Positions 21,506-31,089 of a stretch of 64,000 bases of DNA are shown piece after piece; the first letter of the stretch is position 1; every line of letters starts with the position of its first letter. A program made the position numbers and the translations under genes. The notes beneath the pieces are model-generated. The model was not told where the DNA came from. It ran no database searches and saw nothing but the letters and a program-made list of their open reading frames with translations. Source of the stretch: Septoria linicola (Eukaryota > Ascomycota > Dothideomycetes > Mycosphaerellales > Mycosphaerellaceae); the NCBI GenBank assembly GCA_024114885.1, contig CP099419.1, forward strand, positions 3,534,001 through 3,598,000, in the 5' to 3' direction.

Positions 21506-22170
21506 ATGTCTTTCCCACCTGGCGGCACCTACTTTGACGGCAAGAAGTCGTTCAACGATGTCACCATCGACCAGTCCAAGGACAATGCCATCAACACGAC
21601 CGAATTTCTCGAGGCGGCCGAAGCTCTCACGCAGCTGTTCGATGTGCTGGGCGGCGTGGCGTTCAATCCCGTCAAGAGCGACATGGGAGGCAACATCAAG
21701 AAGATCCGTGAGAGGCAATTGGCTGCACCGATGGACAGCGAGACGCTGCAGGATCTGGTCCGCAATGAGCTCAAGACGAAGAAGCACGTTGCAACGGAGG
21801 GCCTGCTGTGGTTGACGAGGTGAGTTGGGACGATGGAAGCTCAGAAGAGAAGGTATCACGCTAACAGGATCACAGAGGGCTTGACTTCACCGCACAATCC
21901 CTGCGCCGCAACGTCGATACGCCCGATGAAGAGCTCGCCGCCTCGTTCCGCGAGGGCTACAGCAAGACTCTCAAGCAGCACCACTCCTTCATCGTCAAGC
22001 CCATTTTCTCGGCTGCCATGTCAGCGACACCCTACCGAGCGGACTTTTACAAGAAGCTAGGAGATGATCAACCGCGTGTGAACAAGGAGTTGAATGAGTG
22101 GTTGAAGGGCTTGGAGCACAATGTGGACATTTTGAACAAGTTCATGGCTTCGAAGGAGGCTAAGTGGTAG
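21506..22170 (+). CDS. Glycolipid transfer protein (HET-C2 type)
   Basis: Exons 21506-21819 and 21876-22170 (56-nt intron, donor GTGAGT, branch GCTAAC) encode 202 residues, the usual length for single-domain GLTP. The all-helical GLTP fold carries glucosyl- or galactosyl-ceramides between membranes. The sugar-binding residues are visible as D59-x3-N63-x2-K66 in VKSDMGGNIKKI, the stacking Trp102 in TEGLLWLTRGLDF, and the His pair at 140-141 in LKQHHSFIVKP. Podospora HET-C2, which acts in heterokaryon incompatibility, belongs to this family and is the likely fungal orthologue; whether this copy has that role cannot be told. Confidence 0.88.
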
Positions 22171-22343
22171 ATGGCATAGCGTTGCGCAAATGCAATCGAC
22201 TATAGCTAGGCATATCAACAGCATAGACACGGTTAGCATACTGATTGCCCCAGAAACATATACTACGTCTCATGTGCCTTTGCCCAAGAGCTGCGCAGGC
22301 CGAAATGTGCTGCTCGTATCTCTCCGTTTGCCTGTTGCACATG

Positions 22344-23774
22344 CTACTTCTTGTTTAGTGCTCGCTGGAGCATACCACAGAAGCTCTCGAATATGACAAA
22401 GTCATTGCCTCTCAGCCATCGAACCTCGACTTCTTCGCCCTTGCAAGTAATTTTGACAGCGAGTACAATGCCATCGTCAGCATTACTATCACTCTCTTCC
22501 TCTTCGCCACCATTTTTGCTCCCGCCCAGCGCCGCTTTCGCACGATCAGCAAACATCTTCTGCCTACGCGCCGCCCGACTCCACACATTCTCCTTACACT
22601 GCATAACCCCAGCATCCAACAACGGTCTCCAACCCCACTCCACTCCCTCCAAACCCTTCATGATCCCATCCACCTTCTTCCCCGCCGCTCTCGTATCATG
22701 GAAAGGCACACGAATCGTCTTCGCAGTAGCCATCGGCAAAACATCCAGCACCAATTCCCCATGCCTCGCCACATCATTCCTCGGCCTGACATGGCCAAAA
22801 CTCCACGCAACCGCATACCTCTTCGTTTTATTCCCGGGATGTAGTGAAGTCACTGCGAAATTGGTGATGTGCTGCTCCTTCAACCTGGCCACGATTTGTT
22901 GCAACGAGTGCATATGTGAGAGCATGGCGGTGTACCATTGTACGCGGTCGCGTAGTTGGAGCGATTGCTCGATGATGCGTGTGACGAAGCCGACGTCGCC
23001 TGCTTCGCAGATCATTTCATTGGAGGCGCCGACGCAGACTGCAGAGGGTGGGGAGTCACTTTCTGTTGTCTTGGCTTTGCGCTCGGAGTCGTTGTATGAG
23101 GCGAGGAAGTCCTTTTCGGAGGAGTAGAATGGTGGGTTTGTCATGACGAAGTCTAGTTCTTCTACGCCCATTGCATCGATGGGGATGAGGGCTTGCTCTG
23201 GTTTCATCTGCTTGAGCCGTATGCGGTCTTCGAGGTTGTTGGATGCTACGTTCTGCTTTGCGTAGCTCAGAGAGTGGCTGTCGATGTCGGTGCCTGCCAT
23301 TTGCCATTCTGGTCGGCTGGCACAGGCTAAGAGTGAGTAGATACATGATGCGCCGACACCAATATCAAGGCCAAGGACTTCTCGTTCAGGGTCGTAGATG
23401 TCAGACGGTGTTGGCGAGGTTGTGTCGAGTAGATCTTGTATCCAGCGGATGTAGTTCCATCTCACAGGTATTGGCGGGCAAAGTCGATCATCAGGTAAGT
23501 TCAGAGAAAGACCAAAATCATACCTGAGTAAGCTCTTCGTCAATTGTCTGTATCATCGGTCAGCTCAAGCACGAGTTGGTTAAACGGTAGTCTGATCCTA
23601 CTGCACGACTTTTGGGTCGTGAAAGTCGATCCAGCCATCTTGTTTGGCAGCCTTTGATATCGCGGCGAAGTCGGCGTCGTCCTTTGCAAGAGCATTGAAA
23701 TCGACATCTCGCGAGTAGTAGTCGGTCTTGACTTTCTTCCGTGGCGGCTCACTCAGTGCTTCTGACTCGAACAT
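22344..23774 (-). CDS. METTL16-type U6 snRNA m6A methyltransferase
   Basis: Exons 23602-23774 and 22344-23547 (54-nt intron, donor GTAGGA) encode 458 residues. The N-terminus includes DFNALAK and DGWIDFHDP, then LTKSLLRYDFGLSLNLPDDR and RWNYIRWIQDLL, the conserved opening of METTL16 (DUF890). The SAM-binding glycine loop is LGLDIGVGASCIY (about 117-128), followed by GTDID. The catalytic motif for adenine N6 is NPPFY (195-199). The C-terminal ~90 residues carry a Lys/Arg-rich part and an acidic stretch (GGEEEESDSNADDG). The family methylates the ACAGAGA box of U6 snRNA in yeasts and animals; S. pombe Mtl16 is the nearest studied fungal member. The gene is convergent with GLTP, 173 bases away. 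Confidence 0.85.
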
Positions 23775-23920
23775 CGTGGTGTTGAAGTATGTGTAGAAGT
23801 TGCGAGCAATGGAGTGTTCGAGGCAGCCCTCGCCAAAGCTTCACAAGAATCCGCTAACGCACATCATTCTGCAAGGCTACAATACATCTATGATGGATAT
23901 GCTGGAGTATCTGCCAAAGC

Positions 23921-24760
23921 CTACATCAAGAAAATCCACCTGATCAACCTCATAAACATAATGCGATCCATCAAAGACCGCACAAACCCAGGTCTCGGGC
24001 TGTCAGTCAAGAACCACTTACTGGCCTCTGCCCAAGCCTCGCGTCCACCATGCTCAATGACATCTCCATGACAAGGAATGATCTTTTCAATATCCCATTC
24101 CGCCACCTTCTTCACATCTCTCCTCATCAACGCATAGTCCACTGTCGCAATATACCATATCAACCTCCTAAACCAGTTCGATCTCGCATGCGCCACTTGA
24201 GCAAAAGCCCACGATCCTGGGCCCTTTGAAGCAGAACTGGAGCGGTATTGCTCCGTACATGGCAAGTTCATGAGTAGATCAGACTGTATCAGCGTCTTTG
24301 TCGGTTTGTGGTACCACGCCACGCAGTACGTGATGAACCCTTCAAACAGCACCGTCTCAATGTCCTCTGCAAAGCCGAGCACGTTCTCGACCTTATCTCG
24401 CTTATCTGAGTAGATGAAGTCCCATCGTACGTCTTTTCTCTTGCCTTTGAGTCCCGGGACACCTATCGACTTCGCATTTGGCCACACTTTGAGATAGTCT
24501 GCCACGTACATGTGATGTCCCAGATCGCAGGCTAGAAAATTCACACCTCCTAGGTCTTCTAGCTTGCGCTGTATACTGGGCTCCAACTTGGTAGGATTGA
24601 GCAGGAGGATGCGTCCATCGTGCATGCGTATTGCTGTGGCACGATTGCCTACTGCCACGAAGGTTGGTAATGAGCGGCCTAGGGGAGCGAAGCGATTGAA
24701 GGGCGTGGTGAACGTCGTGATGGACGGTGAGATGTCCTTGATCTTCAGGCCTTCTGCCAT
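23921..24760 (-). CDS. DUF4336 family protein (metallo-beta-lactamase-like fold)
   Basis: A single-exon gene of 279 residues from the ATG at 24760 (MAEGLKIKDISPSITTFTTP). An in-frame extension to 24808 exists but looks like leader. The order of blocks is that of the DUF4336 family: a strand pair around NRFAPLGRSLPTFVAVGNRA, LLLNPTKLEPSIQRKLEDLG, then FLACDLGHHMYVADYLKVWP and SIGVPGLKGKR. Later come CVAWYHKPTKTLIQSDLLMN and IIPCHGDVIEHGG. The last segment has the xxCHGD shape of the final metal-binding part of metallo-beta-lactamase hydrolases, and HH is present in the first part, but the full HxHxDH motif is absent. Substrate unknown. The next gene upstream is divergent. Confidence 0.7.
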   Translation of the reverse strand: MAEGLKIKDISPSITTFTTPFNRFAPLGRSLPTFVAVGNRATAIRMHDGRILLLNPTKLEPSIQRKLEDLGGVNFLACDLGHHMYVADYLKVWPNAKSIGVPGLKGKRKDVRWDFIYSDKRDKVENVLGFAEDIETVLFEGFITYCVAWYHKPTKTLIQSDLLMNLPCTEQYRSSSASKGPGSWAFAQVAHARSNWFRRLIWYIATVDYALMRRDVKKVAEWDIEKIIPCHGDVIEHGGREAWAEASKWFLTDSPRPGFVRSLMDRIMFMRLIRWIFLM

Positions 24761-25092
24761 TATGTCTCGCATCGATCTGACTATTGGCCAACAATTCTCG
24801 CAGCTCAAGTCTTTCAGATATCAATAGCTGCGAGACGCGCCTGTAATGTCATCGTCATCATTGCTATGTTATCGCTAAGTCGAACTTATACACATCGCTA
24901 CATGCGATACTCGCAGACCTGAGGGCAATACCTTCGCCACTAGAGTTGAACATGGCAAATTTGCAATGTGTCTAGTTAGTGTAAAAGTAATGGCAGGCCG
25001 CAAAGTGGAGCGAGCACTCTTGATCTAAGGTCGAGCTGTCAATGCTGACTAGAACTACACTTCTTCGTCCACGTCCCCAAACTTTGGTAGCT
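24761..25092. promoter_or_regulatory. Divergent promoter, DUF4336 gene / IMP2 side
   Basis: 330 bases between divergent reading frames; no other feature seen. Confidence 0.35.
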
Positions 25093-25212
25093 ATGGACAA
25101 CATCCAACTCTTACCTCTGCTATTGCTACCCATCGTAGCATACCTGCTCTATCGCCGCGTCCAAACCAGAAGTCAAACATGGGCAGTTGAAGATCTTCGG
25201 AAGAGCCGGTAA
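25093..25212 (+). CDS. Possible 39-residue membrane microprotein or upstream ORF
   Basis: A short frame, ATG at 25093 to TAA at 25210-25212, encodes 39 residues: a hydrophobic segment (QLLPLLLLPIVAYLLYRR) followed by a basic/polar tail ending DLRKSR. That is the shape of a small tail-exposed mitochondrial or ER membrane protein. It ends 80 bases upstream of the IMP2 start codon on the same strand, so it may be an upstream ORF in the IMP2 leader. The GTAAGG at its end looks like a donor, but I found no acceptor that joins it in phase to IMP2. Confidence 0.3.
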   Translation: MDNIQLLPLLLLPIVAYLLYRRVQTRSQTWAVEDLRKSR

Positions 25213-25292
25213 GGGCTCGTTGCGAGCAAGCAAGTCGGCCATACCTACACCAACACTTCCCACCTTTCGATCAACACATCGACGTTGGCGCA

Positions 25293-25937
25293 ATGGCCTC
25301 GTCATCGTGGAAGCACAAAGTCAAGTACATGCTGCTCCCCGCACAAATCACCATCTGCGGCATCATCTTCCTCAACGACAGCTTCCTCGAAGTCCTCGCC
25401 GTGACTGGAGCTTCGATGCAACCAACCCTATCACCGAGCTACCGCATCGACGGCGCGAGAGACTTTGTCCTATGGAACAAGCGCGACCCTGCGCGAAACC
25501 TCCAGCGCGGCGATGTAGTACTATTCCACGCACCGCATAAGCCAGACAGTCTGAGCGTGAAGCGCGTGGTAGCTCTGGGTGGAGACACTGTATTGCTGGA
25601 CACGAGAAGGAGACCCGAGGATGTCATGAATGGAGTCGTGAACGAGGCGGCGAAGAAGTGGGATATACAATTCTACAGAAACAAGGGGAGAGTGCAGGTT
25701 CCAGAGAACCATGTCTGGGTAGAAGGAGATAATTGGAGAAGCTCAAATGACAGCAATGCGTATGGACCTATATCGAGGGGTTTGATTCTGGGCAAGGCTC
25801 GATGTCTTGTTTGGCCAATGCAGCAGTTTGGTAATGAGCCGTGGGAGCAGTGGCCTGGGCGGAGGACGAAAGTGGTGCCTGCGCCGCAGCAGCGAAAGGT
25901 CGATGGGGCTGAGGCGAGTTATTGGAATCCTCAATGA
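25293..25937 (+). CDS. IMP2: Mitochondrial inner membrane protease subunit 2
   Basis: A single-exon gene of 214 residues. This is a type I signal-peptidase-like Ser/Lys protease that removes sorting signals from proteins exported to the intermembrane space. The N-terminal hydrophobic anchor is at about 14-30 (LLPAQITICGIIFLNDSF). The catalytic Ser41 lies in VTGASMQPTLSPS and the general-base Lys90 in SVKRVVALGGD; both positions match yeast Imp2. The third conserved block is VWVEGDNWRSSNDSNAYGPI. A Lys/Gln-rich tail of ~40 residues extends past the core. An in-frame ATG further up is absent; the overlapping frame from 25187 is a shadow. Confidence 0.9.
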   Translation: MASSSWKHKVKYMLLPAQITICGIIFLNDSFLEVLAVTGASMQPTLSPSYRIDGARDFVLWNKRDPARNLQRGDVVLFHAPHKPDSLSVKRVVALGGDTVLLDTRRRPEDVMNGVVNEAAKKWDIQFYRNKGRVQVPENHVWVEGDNWRSSNDSNAYGPISRGLILGKARCLVWPMQQFGNEPWEQWPGRRTKVVPAPQQRKVDGAEASYWNPQ

Positions 25938-26626
25938 GATAGGAGGGGTTAGACTCATGTCGTGGCCTGGTCTCTATGTTTACAGGCTCGAGCGACTTGA
26001 GGAGCGTATGGACTATCGAAGCAGAAGTCATGCCCACGGCGAGCATGAACCATGGCCTCCTACAAGGTTAGACAGCGCACAAACCCAGCGGCGGTCGCTA
26101 CAATGCAACAATGCAAGAACTTCGCAATGTCTACATGTCCTCTTGCGGCATATTGGCTCGACTGCGTTAGACAGAGTTTGAAGAAGCTCTAGCTCGATCC
26201 AATCAATCATTGCCAGAGAAGTCCGGATTAGGAGCAGGAAGGTGCCTCCAGATGATGCTGCCTAGTTTCAATGGACGGCTGTGGCAACCTGCTCGCTTTC
26301 GTCCTCGGTAGGAGGTAAAGCGAACAGCGCTGCGAACAATAATTTGCGCCTAGAGACCAGAACGGAATGCCTCAGCCTACAGCATGTTTGTAGAAAGAGA
26401 TCGCGCGCGTCTGTAGCATAAAGTGTAAAGTGCTGTGCAAAGCCAATCGAGAAGGAGAAGGCTTGAGGAACTTGTTGATACTGGATCAGGATCGAAAGCC
26501 ATATTCGAGGCTCTCCCCTTCGCAAGCGTCTTTGCGCTATACAATAAATGCAAATCGCTAACATCGCTCAAAACGCCTCGCCAAGTCCAACGGAGAACCA
26601 ACCAAACATCCACCCCTTATCGATGC
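25938..26626. other. Intergenic between convergent genes
   Basis: About 690 bases between the 3' ends of IMP2 and the WLM gene. No further gene is supported. Confidence 0.4.
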
Positions 26627-27799
26627 TCAAGGCTCCTTGGCCTTCTGCTCCGCAACTCTCGCCTCTTTCTGCTTCCTCATCCTCTCCTCCGCCGCCCTCG
26701 CAATAATCTCCCGCCGATTCAAAGGCTCCACGCCCACTGCAGCACTCCCACCGCCGCCACCACCAAGCACATACTCCCCTCCTTCCCACCCTCCCTCATC
26801 AGCATGCTCATGCTCATCCTCGCCCTCATCACCGCGAACATAAAACTCCTCCCCACCCACCGAATGCCCACCTCGCCTCCAATCATTCTTCTCAACCTCT
26901 GCTTCAATTTCCTTGCACAATTTCCAGAAATTCTGATCATGTGGTCCCCAGACGTTGTGCGCGAGTTCGTGGCATAGAGTGTTGCGGATGACTTTATAGT
27001 CGCGGTATCCGTCATATGCATCTGTGCGGAGTCGCAATTCGATGACTTCGCCGCGATTACGATTCAGTCCGAGCGTTCTGCTCTCGTGGGTGGTGTGTTC
27101 TGCAGGGTTCATTTCCGTGAGCAGACCAACCGAGAAGCCGTGCGAACGCATGGACGCTTTGATGCCGGCGTCGTTGGCGAGGCGTTCGAGGAAGCGGTGG
27201 GATTTTTCGGGGTTGGGGAGGTAGGGCAGAGGACGAATGGTGTGGAAGGTGAATTGCGCTTCGTCTTGGACTTTTTTCCAGTCGCGGTGTTTGGTGGCTT
27301 TGACTTTGCGGCCGGCTTGGAGGGCGGCGCGACGGCGCTCGATGCGTGCTTTGCGGTCGGCAATGTCGGATTCGAGTTCGGCGACTTCGGCGGTGGTGGC
27401 GCCCATGAGGACGATCTTTTTGTCTTGGAGGGATTTGGCTAGGAGGTTGGGATCTTTGAAGGGTGGTTTGAGGAGGCCGACTTTGGGTGTTATGAGGAAC
27501 TTTTGGTTGGCAGATGGGATGTGAAGTTCTTCGGCGACAGTGTCGGATAAGTCTTGGATCGTGGCATCTTCATGGTATATGGGGATTTCAAGAGGCTTGG
27601 AGTGGAGTTGAAGCGTAAGCTTGAAGAGCGCTTGCGGTTCGGAGTCGTTCTCAAGGTCTGAGGTGATCTCCTGCGACAGACCACTCGTGGTTGAGATAGT
27701 ATCCTCCTCCTTCCTCTCCTGCTCCTTCGGAAACGTGCAGGGTAGTATGTCGGACATCATGCGTAGACATTTGCGAGCTTCAGGGCAGTGAGGAATCAT
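26627..27799 (-). CDS. Ubiquitin-like + WLM domain metalloprotease
   Basis: A single exon. I give the first ATG, at 27799 (390 residues); ATGs at 27760 and 27757 (MMSDILPCTF) are equally possible, and the frame upstream has no ATG. A ubiquitin-like domain spans about 60-140 (FKLTLQLHSKPLEIPIYHED, LQDKKIVLMGA). A helical linker rich in Arg/Ala follows, then the WLM domain with the zinc-protease motif HELAHNVWGPH (HExxHx5H). This matches Wss1/SPRTN-like proteases; the UBL-WLM arrangement is that of the S. pombe and plant ubiquitin/WLM proteins acting on ubiquitin- or SUMO-linked and DNA-crosslinked proteins. The tail is Gly/Glu/His-rich (GEDEHEHADEGG, then a Gly run) and ends in a charged helix. 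Confidence 0.8.
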   Translation of the reverse strand: MIPHCPEARKCLRMMSDILPCTFPKEQERKEEDTISTTSGLSQEITSDLENDSEPQALFKLTLQLHSKPLEIPIYHEDATIQDLSDTVAEELHIPSANQKFLITPKVGLLKPPFKDPNLLAKSLQDKKIVLMGATTAEVAELESDIADRKARIERRRAALQAGRKVKATKHRDWKKVQDEAQFTFHTIRPLPYLPNPEKSHRFLERLANDAGIKASMRSHGFSVGLLTEMNPAEHTTHESRTLGLNRNRGEVIELRLRTDAYDGYRDYKVIRNTLCHELAHNVWGPHDQNFWKLCKEIEAEVEKNDWRRGGHSVGGEEFYVRGDEGEDEHEHADEGGWEGGEYVLGGGGGGSAAVGVEPLNRREIIARAAEERMRKQKEARVAEQKAKEP

Positions 27800-28356
27800 G
27801 CGAAATAGTGCAGATGGATAGTCGTGTAGAAGGAATAGCGTGAATATGGGGGATGATGACGTCGTAGACAAGGGTGGAGTTGATACTTATATGCTCGAGC
27901 ACAGAGACTTGGAGAGTTATTAGATATGAGGAGCAGTGAGACGTGATTGTCTAATCAGAACGGCAAAGGACATGTTCGCTCGGCCTCGAGAATGCTGATA
28001 AATCACGTCATGAGCACAGCCACCCGAGTGGCGTTGTTGCCAAGAATCCAAGTGAAGCCTGTAGCCACTTCGCCGTGAGCAGAAGCACGGAGATAGCACA
28101 TTGATAGCTTCATTAGCTCTGTATTCACGACAGCTCTATCTACACAACTAGCGTAACACATTACTGCCAATCTGCTTCCCATCAAACATTCCTGCTATGC
28201 TGGTCCATTCTTATGCCAATAGTCGTCCACTTGAGCCCGCTTGAGAACGTCTCAACGAGCGTAATGCGCCATCATGCTGTCCGATCGCTCTCTTTCGTGC
28301 CCGAGTCGTCTATACCATCGCTTGGCTCCAGCTCTGACCGCTGTTGACCAGGAATG
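27800..28356. other. Intergenic
   Basis: About 560 bases between the WLM gene promoter side and the 3' end of MVP1; no gene seen. Confidence 0.4.
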
Positions 28357-30415
28357 CTACTCTCCCGTTGGCATACCCTCAACAGCGTCAACCAATCCTC
28401 GGAAGTTGTCTGCCTGCAGCTCCGCATACTTGACTCGCTCCTGCGCCCAGTCTTGATGCAGCCGGCTTATCCTCCACTGCGTGCTTTGGAAATGCAGAAT
28501 CTCATCACGCACGCACTCCTTGATGAACACACTTCTGGCATGCTGGTTAACAATGCTCTGCTTGTCGGCCGTAATTGCGTTGGCGACTTTGTCTGCCTCT
28601 CCTGGCTTTGCGCTGTCTCCTTTAGCATGAATTCCGGAGAGCTTGGCTTCATTTGCTTGAATCCGGCGTTCGAGTGAGGGAATGTTGTCTTTGGCGTAAC
28701 GGTCCCGGCGGTCGAACATATCTCGCATGCTGACAAGTGCGTCGCGAAGTGTCTTGAGATCTTCAAGAACACCCTCGTCCCAGGCTCGCGATTCGTCTTC
28801 GAGGAGTGCTTGAGATGTCGACAAATGCTTTGCGGTGCTGTTGATGCCCTCGTTGAGCACTGGCACATCGCTGTTGTCGATGGCGTAGGTATCGTTGCTG
28901 ACTTCTGTTACGCTGATGAAATTGAGGCTCAGGCGACTATATTCTGCTGCTATGCCTTCTTTCCTCTTGATGAGCCGTTCCACCAAATTGCAGAGATTTA
29001 TGTAGAGCTCAGCGCTTCTCCGTACACCGCCACGGACAGTATCGAAAGTATCGGCCAGATTCTGAGGGAGACTGTCCTCAAGGCTCGGTGGTAGGGATCG
29101 ACCAACGAATTCTTCTTGCACACTGATAGTGGCCTGTTTTCGCCACACAGCGAGCTCCTATACCAGCATTAGCGATGTTTCGTAGTATATAAAGTGGACT
29201 TGCATCTACCGTAGGGACTGTCAAGAACATGACAACAAGCTGCTCATCTCTGAGCACCGGGTGGCGCACAAGGGCATTGGCGAATCTGGCTAGCCCTCTC
29301 CTCCTCTTCTCTACGAATGTGGTATCTGCAGCGAGGTGATTACCATTGATCGCAACTCTTTTCGGTGGCAGCAAGGGTAGCTGTCGGAAAGGATAACGTT
29401 TGTGGAGACAATCGAGTAGCCAGACGAAATCGCTGTACCTCCGAATGACCTTGCTGTTCCGTCTGATAGATGCCACTTCATAGTTTCGATGCTGGAAAAG
29501 AAACATGCCCTCCTTCTCGTCCAGGATGTTCACAGTCACGCTCTCCTCAGCGCCAGTACTGACACGGACCTGCTGCGGCCGGCGAGTTGCAGGCTTGTTT
29601 GGACCGTTGCCCTCGTCGCCGAAGCCTGCACTGCTTGGGGGCCCATCAGCTGCACCAAAGCCAGATGTGCTGGTCGCGGCAAAGTTGTTCGACGCGCCCC
29701 AGCTGCCCGAGCTTTCATTCGTGGGCGCTGAGCCAGCAGCATCATAGCTTCCATTCGTGCCTGCAGGCTCAGTTGAAGTGGTCGTGAAGTTGCTCGTTGT
29801 CCTTTGCGATGCTCCAAAGCCATTGCTGCCATTGAGATGCTTGTGGCCTTTGTGCATCTCTGGGCTCGCCCATGGGTCGCTGTCCAGCCCAAACGATGGC
29901 TTGCGTGCTCCGCTAGTACGTGGCTGCTCAGACGAGCCCTGTGCACCTCCTTGCGCTTCCGGCTGCGATACCGCTGGCTGAGCCATTTTTGGGGCTTTCT
30001 GTGCTGAGAGCTTAGGGATTGGCAGTTGTCTTCGTCGTTCGTCAACAGCGTCTAGCCCGAGCTCCTCGCCTTCCTGCGCCAATCCAATCAGCGCGAGAAG
30101 GACGTTCAATTCTCCACGTCCAAGTCGCGATGCTTCTCCGTCGTTGGAAACGATGGTCCCGATCTTATCTTGGTCGGCAGCTGCCACGCCGCTATCTGCC
30201 AGCAACTTCCTCGCGTCCTCGGCTGCGACCTGGCCGCCTTGTTGCAGGTCGTCAAAGGTGTCAATGTAGAGATCTGGGACGTCTGCGTCGGCCAGCAGCG
30301 TCTTGACCACACTGCCTCGTCCTGCGTTTCGCTTGGGTGTGAAAGCCCACGGTGTGTCGTCAGCTTCGTCGGCGGCAGCGCTATCGGCAAAGATGGACGA
30401 GGAAGTGTTGGTGCT

Positions 30416-30447
<32 letters not shown>

Positions 30448-30529
30448 CGTGCTTCCTTCGACTCGGTGTGCTCGGCTCGTCGAACAGCGATGAAGAAGGC
30501 GCTGCGGCCTCGTCTCCAAACAGAGACAT
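28357..30529 (-). CDS. MVP1: Sorting nexin Mvp1 (SNX8-like)
   Basis: Exons 29210-30529 and 28357-29157 (52-nt intron, phase 0) encode 706 residues. The start is the ATG at 30529 (MSLFGDEAAAPSSSLFDEP). The N-terminal region is disordered and carries an Asn run coded by a trinucleotide repeat at about 30418-30447. An EH-like conserved block lies at about 55-150 (NAGRGSVVKTLLADADVPDL, LGRGELNVLLALIGLAQEG). The PX domain (about 345-440) has VTVNILDEKEGMFLFQHRNY, VIRRYSDFVWLLDCLHKRYP and LPLLPPKR; the RRYSDF and PPK..A motifs bind PI3P. A BAR-type helical domain with VWRKQATISVQEEFVGRSLP follows to the end. Mvp1 sorts membrane proteins at endosomes. The promoter side abuts a RIP-mutated transposon, whose inverted repeat begins 173 bases upstream of the ATG. 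Confidence 0.9.
30418..30447. repeat. GTT/AAC trinucleotide repeat coding poly-Asn
   Basis: About ten tandem copies of the triplet (tgttgttgttgttgttgttg on the plus strand) inside MVP1 encode an uninterrupted Asn run in the disordered N-terminal region. Such tracts change length by slippage. Confidence 0.85.
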
Positions 30530-30701
30530 GATGAATGTTGGTCGGCTGGTTGGCTGGCTGCCCGGTGGTGCAAGGATGCCAGCTGCGAGCTGCGATGCGA
30601 TAGGCGATACGACGACAGACGGGCTCAGAGTGGATCTCCAACACGCGACAGCTCGCTCGCTAACTAGGCTATTAACGAGACGAGAATATGAGCAAGACAG
30701 T

Positions 30702-30721
30702 ACTAGAGCATGTTTACCGTC
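30702..30721 (+). repeat. Left terminal inverted repeat
   Basis: The sequence actagagcatgtttaccgtc is the exact reverse complement of 36320-36339. Just inside, ctagtt faces ccagct at the other end (read inward), two C/T differences, so similarity continues a few bases. Confidence 0.85.
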
Positions 30722-31089
30722 TAGTTTCAGTAGCTGCCGCGGCAAGCGGAAGCTATAATTAGCGCGCTATAATATATTAGTATATCTAATTGCCTTTATA
30801 TTAGTAAACGTTTCCGTATACCGTCTTAGCTTATCTTAATAATTGCCTTATCGCCTAGTATACTCTTACCCGTAGCGTACTATATTCGCGTAGAGTGTAC
30901 GCTATAGATATTACTATTATACTATACCTATAGATCTACTCTAGATAGTAGCGATTTAGTAGCTATTATAGAAAGAAGAAGATAAGATTATCTAAGTATA
31001 GTAGGAAGTATAATATACTCTAAACTAAGAGTACTACCGTTATTAGTATTATAACGCGTAGTCTCTAGATAACTTAGATCTAGTAAACT

